DNA of 64,000 nucleotides, taken from NCBI GenBank assembly GCA_965230225.1, contig CBDDKM010000010.1:310001-374000 (forward strand), read 5' to 3'. The DNA comes from CALSMU01 sp965230225. GTDB lineage: Bacteria; Bacteroidota; Bacteroidia; Flavobacteriales_D; Parvicellaceae. A program made the position numbers and the translations under genes. This document shows positions 51,774-61,003 of this stretch, piece by piece. The stretch's first letter is position 1. Every line of letters starts with the position of its first letter. The notes beneath the pieces were generated by a model that was not told the origin of the DNA, searched no databases, and saw only the letters and a list, made by a program, of their open reading frames with translations.

Positions 51774-53477
51774 ATGAGAAGAATATTTTACACTTTACTA
51801 CTACTATCTACCTGTTTAACAGGTTTTTCCCAAGCCACCATCGAGGGAACCTATTTACCAGTTATTAATACAAGGATTCTTCAGGTATGGGACACAGCTG
51901 CTCCAACCATGAACGTTCCTACCACCGGAGCTAACCAGATTTGGGACTTTTCGAACGACTTCAGTGCTATTGTTGATACGTTTGAAATGGCGGTAAAAGA
52001 GCCAACCACTACTCCGTACTTCAATTACTTTCCGGATGCAACTCACGCATCTTACCTAAGGTCACCATTCCAATTGGCCGATTCTCTTTGGTTGTATTTT
52101 GAGGTAGATACTAGTGGTATGTACAATTTAGGATACTTCTCAGAAAAACAAGATTTTGATTCAGTGGTTTTTGCTACTCCACCGGAATTTGTGATTCCAA
52201 TGGAATTCACATACGGAGATGTTTTTACTGATACAAGCAGATATGCCGGAGACATTACTTATCAGGGATTCCCTGCCAAACTAGTAAGAGAAGCTCATAA
52301 AGTAATGAGTGCTAACGGTTATGGAACTTTGATTACACCTGATGCAACTTTTAACGAAGTAATTTTAGGTACTGAAGAGATTTATCAATACGACACTCTT
52401 TATCTGGACGTTATGGGGAACGGAAATTATGCTCCATTCTGGACGGACTCTTCTGACTGGCACCGTTTCCACTTTATGAGAAACAATACGTTTGCCACTA
52501 CTTATTTGATGGAAATCAATACCAACGTGGCAGAAACAGAAGTTAAGTACGGTTGGTACACCCTACCGGTAGATTTTGGATCTATTTCCGGGTATGTTTA
52601 TGACACTACAGGAATAGGCGTATCTGACGGGGAAATGTACCTGTATCGTGAGCACTCTAACTTCACGAAAAATGATATTCTTGCAACTACTATGATTAAC
52701 TCTGATGGTAGTTACCAATTCGACTCTATTCCTTATGGCGAATATAGAATTGCTGCCAGACCAAATCTAGCCATTTATCAAAATGCATTTACTACGTACT
52801 ACGGAGACACTACTGATTGGGTAAACTGTCAAACCGTAATTACCTCTGGCGACACTACTGGAATTGACATTAATATTCTTTACTCTAATCCGCAAACAGG
52901 AACGAGTCAATTGGACGGAAACATTTCATATAACTCACTATTGAAGAACAATGACCCTGTACCGGGGATTGATATTATTGTAGAGAAAGATCCGGAAGAA
53001 GATGCAATTGTTGAAACTACCACTGATGCCTTTGGTAACTTCACCATTGCTGCTCTGGATGATGGAAACTACAAAATTTGGGTGGACATCCCTGGACTTC
53101 CAATGGCCGGGACCTACAACTTTAGTGTTTCTAACGGTACAGTTGTGAGTAATCTTGATTTTGAAGTGGGGGCTGATGAGATTTTCCCATCAACCATGGT
53201 TAGTATTCAGGAACAAATGATTCAGAAAGGAAAGGTTAGCATTTTCCCTAACCCATTTGATGAGACTGCTATCATTTCTCTTGACATTAATGATGCTACT
53301 CAAGTTAGCATTGACGTATATGATATTACTGGTAAGTTGATCACCAACCTGGTTCGTAACAAGACTGTAAACGGACAAACAACTATTGCTTTAGATCAAA
53401 TTACCGAATCTGGAATTTACCTCGTAAAAGTAACCATGGGAAGCCATGTGGAATGTTTACGAATTGTTAAAAGATAA
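51774..53477 (+). CDS. T9SS-secreted protein with carboxypeptidase-regulatory-like domains
   Basis: Secreted protein of 567 residues. Signal ends LTGFSQA. The N-terminal part (about 20-270) is a beta-rich region not recognised (NQIWDFSNDFSAIVDTFEM, WTDSSDWHRFHFMRNNTFAT). Two carboxypeptidase-regulatory/SdrD-like modules follow (about 275-365 and 380-465; ISGYVYDTTGIGVSDGEMYL and DAFGNFTIAALDDGNYKIWV). The T9SS type A tail (about 485-567) reads VSIFPNPFDETAIISLD, VYDITGKLITN and ESGIYLVKV. A terminator at 53497-53529 follows. Confidence 0.85.
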   Translation: MRRIFYTLLLLSTCLTGFSQATIEGTYLPVINTRILQVWDTAAPTMNVPTTGANQIWDFSNDFSAIVDTFEMAVKEPTTTPYFNYFPDATHASYLRSPFQLADSLWLYFEVDTSGMYNLGYFSEKQDFDSVVFATPPEFVIPMEFTYGDVFTDTSRYAGDITYQGFPAKLVREAHKVMSANGYGTLITPDATFNEVILGTEEIYQYDTLYLDVMGNGNYAPFWTDSSDWHRFHFMRNNTFATTYLMEINTNVAETEVKYGWYTLPVDFGSISGYVYDTTGIGVSDGEMYLYREHSNFTKNDILATTMINSDGSYQFDSIPYGEYRIAARPNLAIYQNAFTTYYGDTTDWVNCQTVITSGDTTGIDINILYSNPQTGTSQLDGNISYNSLLKNNDPVPGIDIIVEKDPEEDAIVETTTDAFGNFTIAALDDGNYKIWVDIPGLPMAGTYNFSVSNGTVVSNLDFEVGADEIFPSTMVSIQEQMIQKGKVSIFPNPFDETAIISLDINDATQVSIDVYDITGKLITNLVRNKTVNGQTTIALDQITESGIYLVKVTMGSHVECLRIVKR

Positions 53478-53496
53478 CGGATTGCTTTATTTGAAT

Positions 53497-53529
53497 AAAA
53501 AAGAGGACTTCTAATCGAGTCCTTTTTTT
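53497..53529 (+). terminator. Intrinsic terminator
   Basis: Stem AGGACT (53504-53509) with AGTCCT (53518-53523), extended by A-T pairs, loop TCTAATCG, and a run of seven T. It ends the T9SS protein gene just ahead of the propeller-SpoIIE gene. Confidence 0.82.
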
Positions 53530-53542
53530 ATTTTCGTCCTTC

Positions 53543-56500
53543 ATGAAACTCCTCTTCAACTATATAACACTCTCCTTATTGGGGATTCTGTGTGCTGTTA
53601 CTTCGGTTGGGCAGGTAAATAATTTTAGGAATTACAACTCAGAAGACGGGTTAACCAACACTACCATACTTAGTATTTCTCAATTGGAGAATGGAGAAAT
53701 CTGGTTGGGAACGAACGAAGGGGGGATCAATACATTTGACGGAAACTCTTTTGAATCCATTACCAAAGAAAATGGGCTAGTAGACAATGTAATTTACGAC
53801 TTTCTTCACGATGATAACGGAAACATTTGGGTAAGTACCAATAATGGAGTTAGCATTTACGATGGTAATAAATTTGACTCTATTCCGATTCATGATACGC
53901 TGGTTCATACCAGAGTTTTCAAAACATTTATTGATTCTCAAAATCAAACCTGGTTTTGTACCGGAGAAGGATTGGCTCAATTAACTAATGGAGAAATGGT
54001 CAAATTCGACTCAGGTAATGAGGAGTTAAATGCTACCCCTATCATTTACATGAGCGAAGATGAGAAGGGGAACCGATGGTTTGGCAGTATGGGCGCCAGC
54101 GTTTTTCAAATGACTCCAACAGGAGAAATTATTAAGTGGGAAGAAGGAAAGGAAATGAAGTACACCTTTTTCATTTTTCACCCAGACCCGGAAACCGTAT
54201 GGTTTTTAACCTACAAAGGATTATTTGAACTAAAAAATGGACATTTATCGCTAAAAGTATTTGAGAGTTTTAAGCAGTATAAAAGTGTTTATTTCCACCA
54301 CTGTATTGAAGATAACGAAGGAAATTACTGGTTTGCCACAAAAAAAAGAGGAGTACTAAAAGTAAGTGGAAATCAAGAAAAACTATTTTCCACTCCTAAT
54401 GGTTTAGTAGATGAAAATTGTTGGAGAATATACCAGGACAGAGAAAATAATATCTGGATTGGTGGTAAAAACAACGGGCTATCTATTCTACCCAATGAAA
54501 CATTTGATTTAACAAATACATCATTCGGACTACCAAATGATGATGTTCAAGCTGTATTAACTGACAGTAAAGGAAAGCTTTGGATTGGAACCAGCAATGG
54601 TATTTATTTATCCGATACTTCTGGTTATCAAATTATAACCGACGATGTAAGTCCATCCAGAAATGATATTCGTGCAATAGAAGAAGATAACGATGGTAAC
54701 ATCCACGTCATGATGAAATCCGGTATTAAAATTATCGGAAACGGACAAACTTCTGTTTATAATCTGGATAGCGAAGATCAAATGTTCTCGGGATATTGTG
54801 CTTACATCGATGATCATGAAATCCTTTATGGAGGTGTTCAGGGATTGGGAATGAGAAAAGGAAAATACATTGTGGAAATCAATGATTCACTACAATTTCC
54901 AAACACACCTGTACTGGACATCGAAAAGGACAACAAGGGAATATACTGGTTTGCTACAGATCGCGGTTTGTTAAGTCATGATGGTACTTCTACCACCTTT
55001 TACAATGAGAGTCATGGGATTTCTTCGAGTAAAATGAGGTGCATCGAAAAAGATCAGGATGGAAACCTTTGGATTGGTTCCAGTGAGGGAATCTATGTAT
55101 ACATCAATGGGGAATTCAAACACATTACAGAAGAAGATGGGTTAACCAGTAATACTACCTATTCATTAATCTTTGATGATGCAGGGCAACTTTGGGTAGG
55201 ACAGGCTAATGGGTTGGACCGTTTAATTCTGGAAAACTTTGAAATAAGAGAAGTTAGACACTATGATGTTGGTAAAGGATTCATGGCTAATTTCTGCCAC
55301 AATAGCGCCATCGAACTAGATACACGTGGCAAAGTATTAATTGGAACAGACAAAGGTCTTCTTACCTACCATAAAGAGTTCGATCAGTTTAACTTTTTAG
55401 AATCGGTAACAGAAATTACAGATGTAAAACTCTTCTCCCAACCAACCAATTGGTTTAAGTTTTCGGACAATCTGGATAGCAGAGGATATCCAATTGATTT
55501 GGAATTGGGGTATAACGAAAACTATTTTACGTTTGACTTTACCGGAATTTGTCACCGAAACCCTGAAGCAGTACAATATAAGTACATGTTAAAAGGGTTG
55601 GACAAGGACTGGATTTTAACCAAAACCAAAAAGAACGCTGCTTACTCTAACTTAAAGCCCGGGCATTATACCTTTATGGTAATGTCTTCTAACGACGAGG
55701 GAATTTGGAACAAGGAACCGGCTACTTTTTCTTTTACTATCCTACCCCCATTCTGGCAAACCTGGTGGTTCTATTCACTATGTTTTATCGCTTTTGCCTT
55801 TGCTGTTTATTCTTATTTAAAAATTAGAGCTTCTAATAAAAAGATTAAAAAGTCGAATGCCAGAATCGTTCAGCAAAACAAAATTATTGAAGAAAAAAAC
55901 CACGAAATTGTTGATAGTATTAACTATGCTAAACGAATTCAGGAAGCTATTCTACCAAAGAACCATTTGAAAGAAGAGCTGGAAAGTTGCTTTGTTTTTT
56001 ACCGCCCCAAGGATATTGTAAGTGGTGATTTTTACTGGTATAAAAAAGTTGACAACAAGTTTTTACTTGCTGCAGTAGATTGTACCGGACATGGTGTACC
56101 TGGAGGATTTGTAAGTATGGTGGGATATTCCGGGTTGAACAGAGCGGTGAATGAGTATGGCCTCAGACAACCTGCTGAAATTCTGGAAAAACTTTCGGAA
56201 TTTGTGGTGGAATCTTTTGAGGATGACAGTGGAGAAGATGGAATTAAAGATGGTATGGACGCAGCATTGTGTTCCATTGATATTGAATCCAGAATTGTTG
56301 AATTCTCTGGAGCCAATAACCCACTTTACATCATTAGAAAAAACGGAGAAGTAATTGTTGATCCGATTAACCAACCACTTCAATTAAAACAATTAGAAAA
56401 CTTGTACGAGATTAAAGGAGATCGTAGACCTGTCGGAGCATCCGACAATAAAAAGTTGTTTACCAATCATCAGCTGCAGCTATCCGAAGGAGATGCTATT

Positions 56501-56704
56501 TACTTCTTTACCGATGGATATCCTGATCAATTTGGAGGTCCAAAAGGAAAGAAATTCATGTACAAATCCTTCAAGAAATTGCTAATTTCCATTGCCAATT
56601 TACCAGTAGACCAGCAAAAACAAAGAATTGCTCAGGAATTTGAAAAATGGCAAGGAAATTATGAGCAGGTAGACGACATCTGCGTAATTGGAGTTAAACT
56701 ATAA
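53543..56704 (+). CDS. Two-component-regulator-type propeller fused to SpoIIE phosphatase
   Basis: Membrane signalling protein of 1053 residues. Signal peptide, then about 12-14 propeller repeats (about 25-610; NGEIWLGTNEGGINTFDG, GNIWVSTNNGVSIYDG, GNLWIGSSEGIYVYING) as in hybrid sensor kinases, a Y_Y_Y domain (about 650-730; YKYMLKGLDKDWILT), one TM helix (about 738-760), a coiled coil (about 765-805), and a SpoIIE/PP2C phosphatase (about 810-1053) with FVFYRPKDIVSGDFYW, AVDCTGHGVPGGFVSM, FFTDGYPDQFGG and DDICVIG. The metal-binding Asp residues are present. It should turn a periplasmic signal into dephosphorylation of a cytoplasmic target; no anti-sigma gene is adjacent. Confidence 0.9.
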   Translation: MKLLFNYITLSLLGILCAVTSVGQVNNFRNYNSEDGLTNTTILSISQLENGEIWLGTNEGGINTFDGNSFESITKENGLVDNVIYDFLHDDNGNIWVSTNNGVSIYDGNKFDSIPIHDTLVHTRVFKTFIDSQNQTWFCTGEGLAQLTNGEMVKFDSGNEELNATPIIYMSEDEKGNRWFGSMGASVFQMTPTGEIIKWEEGKEMKYTFFIFHPDPETVWFLTYKGLFELKNGHLSLKVFESFKQYKSVYFHHCIEDNEGNYWFATKKRGVLKVSGNQEKLFSTPNGLVDENCWRIYQDRENNIWIGGKNNGLSILPNETFDLTNTSFGLPNDDVQAVLTDSKGKLWIGTSNGIYLSDTSGYQIITDDVSPSRNDIRAIEEDNDGNIHVMMKSGIKIIGNGQTSVYNLDSEDQMFSGYCAYIDDHEILYGGVQGLGMRKGKYIVEINDSLQFPNTPVLDIEKDNKGIYWFATDRGLLSHDGTSTTFYNESHGISSSKMRCIEKDQDGNLWIGSSEGIYVYINGEFKHITEEDGLTSNTTYSLIFDDAGQLWVGQANGLDRLILENFEIREVRHYDVGKGFMANFCHNSAIELDTRGKVLIGTDKGLLTYHKEFDQFNFLESVTEITDVKLFSQPTNWFKFSDNLDSRGYPIDLELGYNENYFTFDFTGICHRNPEAVQYKYMLKGLDKDWILTKTKKNAAYSNLKPGHYTFMVMSSNDEGIWNKEPATFSFTILPPFWQTWWFYSLCFIAFAFAVYSYLKIRASNKKIKKSNARIVQQNKIIEEKNHEIVDSINYAKRIQEAILPKNHLKEELESCFVFYRPKDIVSGDFYWYKKVDNKFLLAAVDCTGHGVPGGFVSMVGYSGLNRAVNEYGLRQPAEILEKLSEFVVESFEDDSGEDGIKDGMDAALCSIDIESRIVEFSGANNPLYIIRKNGEVIVDPINQPLQLKQLENLYEIKGDRRPVGASDNKKLFTNHQLQLSEGDAIYFFTDGYPDQFGGPKGKKFMYKSFKKLLISIANLPVDQQKQRIAQEFEKWQGNYEQVDDICVIGVKL

Positions 56705-57259
56705 CCCCAACCAATTCTTTAACATCTCCATACCACATTCCGTCAATACAGATTCCGGGTGAAATTGTACTCCGGTAATGTCATACTCTTTGTGTCTCAT
56801 GGCCATCACTACTCCATTTGAGTCTACAGCAGTTACTTCCAAATCTTCAGGTACTTCCTTTTGTACTACCCATGAGTGATATCTACCTACTTTCACATTG
56901 GCTGGCAAATCCTTAAATAAACCATCACCTTTAATTACTTCCAGGTTACAATCAACACCATGATATACTTCTTCCAGATTTTCGAGATTACCGCCAAAAG
57001 CTTCTCCAATGGCCTGATGCCCTAAACACACTCCTAAAATACTTTTGGATGAAGCATAGGTTTTGAGTAGTTCCGGCATTAGCCCTGCATCTTTTGGCAG
57101 CCCTGGTCCGGGAGATAGCAGAACTTTATCGTAATCAGCAACCTCTTCCATGGTAAATTCATCATTTCTTTTCACGGTAACATCAGCACCTAAAGCCTCC
57201 AAATAATGGACAAGGTTATATACAAACGAATCGTAATTATCTATCACTAAAACTCTCAT
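56699..57259 (-). CDS. trpG: Anthranilate synthase component II (glutamine amidotransferase)
   Basis: Supplies ammonia from glutamine to TrpE. 186 residues. The class I amidotransferase triad is visible: C78 in GVCLGHQAI, and the His and Glu in VQFHPESVLT. NYDSFVYNLVHYL and LLSPGPGLPKDAG are family motifs. It could also serve aminodeoxychorismate synthase (pabA); the coupling to trpE (ATGA overlap) and the Trp-rich leader upstream support tryptophan synthesis. Its 3' end overlaps the propeller-SpoIIE gene by 6 bases. No trpDCFBA genes follow in the window. Confidence 0.93.
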   Translation of the reverse strand: MRVLVIDNYDSFVYNLVHYLEALGADVTVKRNDEFTMEEVADYDKVLLSPGPGLPKDAGLMPELLKTYASSKSILGVCLGHQAIGEAFGGNLENLEEVYHGVDCNLEVIKGDGLFKDLPANVKVGRYHSWVVQKEVPEDLEVTAVDSNGVVMAMRHKEYDITGVQFHPESVLTECGMEMLKNWLGL

Positions 57260-58665
57260 AATGTCTCTGCTAATTCAAGTGCTTTATTCAAAGCTCCTAG
57301 TTTATTATTTACCTCTTCTAATTCGTTTTGAGGAACCGAATTGACAACCACTCCCGCTCCAGCTTGCGAAATTAACTCATTATTTAAACTTAAAAAGGAA
57401 CGGATCATAATTGCCGAATTGAAATTCCCTTTAAAATCCATAAACCCTATACAACCACCGTAAAATTGTCTGCTACAGTTTTCGTACTGATCAATTAACT
57501 GCATGGCTTTGTATTTAGGAGCACCGCTCAATGTACCTGCCGGGAATGTATCTCCCACGACTCCAATTGTTGTTGCTTTGGGGCTTAATTTACCCGTTAC
57601 TTTCGATACTAAATGAATTACATGCGAGTAGTACTGCACCTCTCTAAAGGTATCTACTTGCACATCTGTACAGTGTCTGCTCAAATCATTTCTTGCTAAA
57701 TCCACCAGCATTACGTGCTCAGCATTTTCTTTTTTATCTTCTGATAATTTCACAGCCAATTTGGCATCTTCTGCATCGTTACCTGTTCTTCTAAAGGTTC
57801 CGGCTATTGGATGAATCTCTGCCTGTTGATCTTTCACTACTATTTGAGCTTCGGGAGATGAACCGAAAATCTTGTAATTACCATAATCAAAATAAAACAA
57901 ATACGGAGAAGGGTTAATGGACCTTAAGGCACGATATACGTTAAATTCATCCCCTTTAAAAGATTGAATAAACCTTCTGCTCAGTACTATTTGGAATACA
58001 TCTCCTTTTTGGCAATGCTCTTTACCCAGTTTAACCATTTCAAGATATTCCATGTCTGAGACATTACTTCTTTCCTCTCCTATTCTTTCAAAAGAGAACC
58101 CCGGCATGATGGGAGTTTGAATTATACTTGTAATCTCGTCCAGATTATCAATTTCATCAACCGAATGAGAAAATATAAAGGCCTTGTTCTTTAAATGATC
58201 AATAGCAATTACATTCTGATACACCGCATAGTAAGCATCTGGAATAGAATCCTGTTCTAATTTATTTTCGAACTCAATGTTTTCGAAATATTGTACAGCA
58301 TCGTAGTTTAGGTATCCGAAAATCCCATTGGTAATGAAATCAAAATTCATTTCCTCCACTTCGAAATGACCTGCAAAGTCTGAAATACGATTGGCAATGG
58401 ATTTGTTTTCCAGTCTTTCAATTTCAGCTACACTACCCGGTAGCGATTCCTCTACCTTATTCCCTTCCACTTTTATACTGGCTATAGGATTAAAGCAGAT
58501 GTAGGAGAAGCTATTGTTTCTACTATGATAATCTGAACTTTCCAGCAGTATGGAATTAGGGTAACGATCTCTTATTTTTAAGTACACTCCTACCGGAGTT
58601 ATGGTATCTGCGAGGATTTCGCGATAACAGGTTTTTAATTTGATTTTAGTTATTGTTGGGTTCAT
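57256..58665 (-). CDS. trpE: Anthranilate synthase component I
   Basis: Converts chorismate to anthranilate with ammonia from TrpG, the first step of tryptophan synthesis. 469 residues from the ATG at 58665 (MNPTITKIKLK; the open frame goes to 58710, inside the leader region). Motifs: GDVFQIVLSRRF, SPYLFYFDYGNYKIFGSSPE, HPIAGTFRRTGN, ARNDLSRHC, VGDTFPAGTLSGAPK, FYGGCIGFMDFKGNFNSAIM and QAGAGVVVNSVPQNE, the full chorismate-binding core. SSDYHSRNN near residue 38-46 is the place of Trp feedback sensing in TrpE, though the usual LLES motif is seen as ILLESSD. Controlled by the attenuator at 58694-58814. Overlaps trpG by 4 bases. Confidence 0.95.
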   Translation of the reverse strand: MNPTITKIKLKTCYREILADTITPVGVYLKIRDRYPNSILLESSDYHSRNNSFSYICFNPIASIKVEGNKVEESLPGSVAEIERLENKSIANRISDFAGHFEVEEMNFDFITNGIFGYLNYDAVQYFENIEFENKLEQDSIPDAYYAVYQNVIAIDHLKNKAFIFSHSVDEIDNLDEITSIIQTPIMPGFSFERIGEERSNVSDMEYLEMVKLGKEHCQKGDVFQIVLSRRFIQSFKGDEFNVYRALRSINPSPYLFYFDYGNYKIFGSSPEAQIVVKDQQAEIHPIAGTFRRTGNDAEDAKLAVKLSEDKKENAEHVMLVDLARNDLSRHCTDVQVDTFREVQYYSHVIHLVSKVTGKLSPKATTIGVVGDTFPAGTLSGAPKYKAMQLIDQYENCSRQFYGGCIGFMDFKGNFNSAIMIRSFLSLNNELISQAGAGVVVNSVPQNELEEVNNKLGALNKALELAETL

Positions 58666-58693
58666 TTGAATGAGTTTGATTAAAGTTTTGGAC

Positions 58694-58723
58694 AAAAAAA
58701 AGCCTGACACGATGGTCAGGCTT
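58694..58723 (-). terminator. trp attenuator terminator
   Basis: Stem AAGCCTGAC (minus strand 58723-58715) with GTCAGGCTT (58708-58700), 6-base loop, and an eight-base T run ending at 58694. It lies between the Trp-rich leader peptide and trpE, only 28 bases before the trpE ATG, so it can only regulate trpE. Confidence 0.9.
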
Positions 58724-58745
58724 ACAATATTCTATTAAATACTAC

Positions 58746-58814
58746 CTAGCACCAGCGCCAATTTAAAATTGTGCTATGCCACCACCAGTTAGTATTTTGT
58801 AAATTCATTTTCAT
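58746..58814 (-). CDS. trpL: Tryptophan-rich leader peptide of the trp operon
   Basis: 22 codons from an ATG at 58814 (a second ATG is codon 3). Five of 22 residues are Trp: three in a row at positions 10-12 (TGGTGGTGG), then 19 and 21; the stop is TAG at 58748-58746. Such a run almost never occurs by chance. The leader is followed by an intrinsic terminator and then trpE, so ribosome stalling at Trp codons when Trp is scarce should allow read-through. A hairpin TAGCAC...GTGCTA covers the later Trp codons and could be the protector stem. Confidence 0.85.
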   Translation of the reverse strand: MKMNLQNTNWWWHSTILNWRWC

Positions 58815-58819
58815 TGCTA

Positions 58820-58827
58820 CAAAGTTA
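58820..58827 (-). promoter_or_regulatory. Predicted trp operon promoter
   Basis: Minus strand TAACTTTG, with TTTTG 21 bases upstream, fits the Bacteroidota consensus. The leader ATG begins 5 bases after the element, so the leader mRNA may be leaderless or have a start of only a few bases. Confidence 0.6.
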
Positions 58828-58863
58828 AATGAAAAATTTTTGCCAATTCAAAATCTAATTCAA

Positions 58864-59196
58864 TTAATCTACAGTTATGCATCCATTTTTTATGGTAATG
58901 TGATCTCCTCCTTTTACCTTAACATCCCCACATTCACAATGAATAACACACTCGCTGGCCCCACCTTGTATGGTAACCGAAGAAGTTCTACTACTTCCAA
59001 ATTCTACAATTCTGGTACTACCAGAGATCTTAACTTTAAATACATGATCTTTCGAATCTTTATTGTAGTATCGAACTGTTACTGCAGCAGCTTCCTCCGT
59101 TGGAGGATTAGTATTCATCTGTGATGCCAATGTTGGGGTGTATGTACCTAACACAACTCCAAAGGCACAAACAATAGCAAACAAACTTTTCTTCAT
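58864..59196 (-). CDS. Small exported protein, Cys-containing
   Basis: Protein of 110 residues with a signal peptide ending TLASQM. The mature part is beta-rich: VTVRYYNKDSKDHVFKVKIS, TSSVTIQGGASECVIHCECG and ITIKNGCITVD. Four cysteines in the C-terminal part (C-x3-C-x-C and one more) may form disulphides or a metal site. No family recognised. Located upstream of the trp leader on the same strand, 36 bases from the trp promoter, so it is probably a separate unit. Confidence 0.6.
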   Translation of the reverse strand: MKKSLFAIVCAFGVVLGTYTPTLASQMNTNPPTEEAAAVTVRYYNKDSKDHVFKVKISGSTRIVEFGSSRTSSVTIQGGASECVIHCECGDVKVKGGDHITIKNGCITVD

Positions 59197-59396
59197 TTTA
59201 AAACATTTTAATTTTCATAATGAAGATACCATACTAATAATTGTCGTGTTAAGTAAAGTGGTCAACAGCGTTAATTCTTACACAAAAGCGTTCAATTAAC
59301 AGATCAGAGATATGGAATTGATCTTTTTTTTCATCCGGGTTGTAACTAATCCTCCAAGGCAATTGTTGTACTAATAGAACTTAAAACCCACCGAAA

Positions 59397-60353
59397 ATGA
59401 AAAAAATTACCTACCTCTTTTTATTCCTTTTCTGCTCTTCAATAGCACAAGAAGCAGAAGACTCGGTTAAGATTCAGGAATGTTATGCCCCCTTCGATAA
59501 CTTCTTCGTTAACCCCACACAACATCAACTCTTCGAAAATCCTGCTGCAGCTGGCCTTTATAAAACCAACAATATACATCTATCTGGAATGTCGCAAGAA
59601 TTCAATACCCCCTGGTACACCCACGCCTATCAAGCTTCATATGACGGCCAAATGGGAAAAAGTAAAAAGTGGGGAGTTGGAAGCTTGTATTTCAAAAGAA
59701 ACGATGCCGATGTTTTTGTGACTAGTGGCCTGGGGTTATACCTATCCAGGCTCATGCAATATAAATCACATCAAATCACTATTGGAGCTTCTCTTTTTTA
59801 TGAGCAACTCAGCTTTGACTGGTCCCAAGCAACGTTTGGAGACATGATTGACCCCAGAAGAGGGTTTATTTATCAATCCAATTCTACTACAAGAGGGGGC
59901 ACAGGTTCTCGATTGGATTACGATTTAGGACTAATCTATCAATTCAGAGATAAACTGAGAATTGGCGTTGCCCTTAACAGTCTTTCCAGAGGTGACATGA
60001 GTGTATTATCAAGAGACGAAATAGGGTTCCCGACCATTCTTTTAGCAAATCTCTCCTATGAGTTCGCCATAAATCCAGATTTAAAAATCATTCCAATTCT
60101 AAGATATAAGCACTATTCTGTATTCAACGAGATAGAAAGTAAAGTCATGTTAACATTAGCGAATCGTTACATGTTTTCAATGGGATATAACAATAACAAG
60201 AGAGCAAGTGCCATGTTAGGATACAACTTAAAAAATAAACTAATTGGAATGATCGAATTCAACCATGGTTTGTACCCAGGAATTGGCGATTTTATTTACC
60301 ATACTCCTACCATATCAGGAAAGTTACTCTATCGTTTTAACTTAAAAAAATAA
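59397..60353 (+). CDS. PorP/SprF-family type IX secretion-associated outer-membrane protein
   Basis: Outer-membrane barrel protein of 318 residues. Signal ends SIAQE. The PorP/SprF pattern is visible: NPTQHQLFENPAAAGLYKTN, LSGMSQEFNTPWYTHAYQAS, GKSKKWGVGSLYFKRNDADV, and terminal strand SGKLLYRFNLKK. PorP/SprF proteins pair with surface proteins carrying the type B sorting tail; such a gene follows 5 bases downstream. In gliding bacteria SprF is needed for SprB export. Probably a dedicated partner of the next gene. Confidence 0.88.
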   Translation: MKKITYLFLFLFCSSIAQEAEDSVKIQECYAPFDNFFVNPTQHQLFENPAAAGLYKTNNIHLSGMSQEFNTPWYTHAYQASYDGQMGKSKKWGVGSLYFKRNDADVFVTSGLGLYLSRLMQYKSHQITIGASLFYEQLSFDWSQATFGDMIDPRRGFIYQSNSTTRGGTGSRLDYDLGLIYQFRDKLRIGVALNSLSRGDMSVLSRDEIGFPTILLANLSYEFAINPDLKIIPILRYKHYSVFNEIESKVMLTLANRYMFSMGYNNNKRASAMLGYNLKNKLIGMIEFNHGLYPGIGDFIYHTPTISGKLLYRFNLKK

Positions 60354-60358
60354 CCCCT

Positions 60359-60970
60359 ATGAAAATCTTTATAAGCACTATAATCATATCACTATTTTTT
60401 CTTTCCTCATGCAACAAAGCTGGTTGGGGCGATACAGATTGTGTAGAAGAGTATTCATCCAGCGATACTATAGTTTTAGCTCCCTATGCTGATTATCAAT
60501 GCATAGTGGATGGATTCGTATACCAACTATATTCTTCTCCCGCTATTCCACCTTCAGCCTATGTAGTTTGGTCTACAGGAGACACCGCTGAATCAATTTA
60601 CACTACCGAACCAGGTGAATATTCCTTTGATATGTATGATGGTTCGGGCAACCTACTTCTTTCTGAATTCTTTAACCTTATGGATTGTGGAGAACTGGTA
60701 TTCATCCCCAATTCCTTTGAACCCAATGGAGATGGCACCAATGACATTTGGAACCCTTCTGAAAGCTTCATTTGTCTGGATAATTATTGGCTGGAAGTTC
60801 GGACTAAAAACCATCAGGTAATCTTTTCCACCAGAAATCCTAATGAAGGTTGGGATGGAAGATACAAAGAAGAAGCATTACCTACTGGGCAATACATTTA
60901 TTTGCTTAGAACCATCAATTATTCTGGTGAAAGATTGGAATACAGTGGAATGATTAACTTACTGAGGTAA
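60359..60970 (+). CDS. Small lipoprotein with type B (gliding-associated) T9SS sorting domain
   Basis: Protein of 203 residues. Signal ends in a lipobox-like LSSC, giving a lipoprotein. Then a short beta-rich region (about 25-110) and the type B C-terminal domain (about 115-203): VFIPNSFEPNGDGTNDIWNP, LEVRTKNHQVIFSTRNPNEG, WDGRYKEEALPTGQYIYLLR. Directly follows the PorP/SprF gene (5 bases), the usual partner. A lipobox together with a type B tail is unusual, because T9SS cargo is normally not lipidated. It is short for a type B cargo. Confidence 0.8.
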   Translation: MKIFISTIIISLFFLSSCNKAGWGDTDCVEEYSSSDTIVLAPYADYQCIVDGFVYQLYSSPAIPPSAYVVWSTGDTAESIYTTEPGEYSFDMYDGSGNLLLSEFFNLMDCGELVFIPNSFEPNGDGTNDIWNPSESFICLDNYWLEVRTKNHQVIFSTRNPNEGWDGRYKEEALPTGQYIYLLRTINYSGERLEYSGMINLLR

Positions 60971-61003
60971 TTGTTGTAACAAAGATTCCATATCTTTATG
61001 GCA

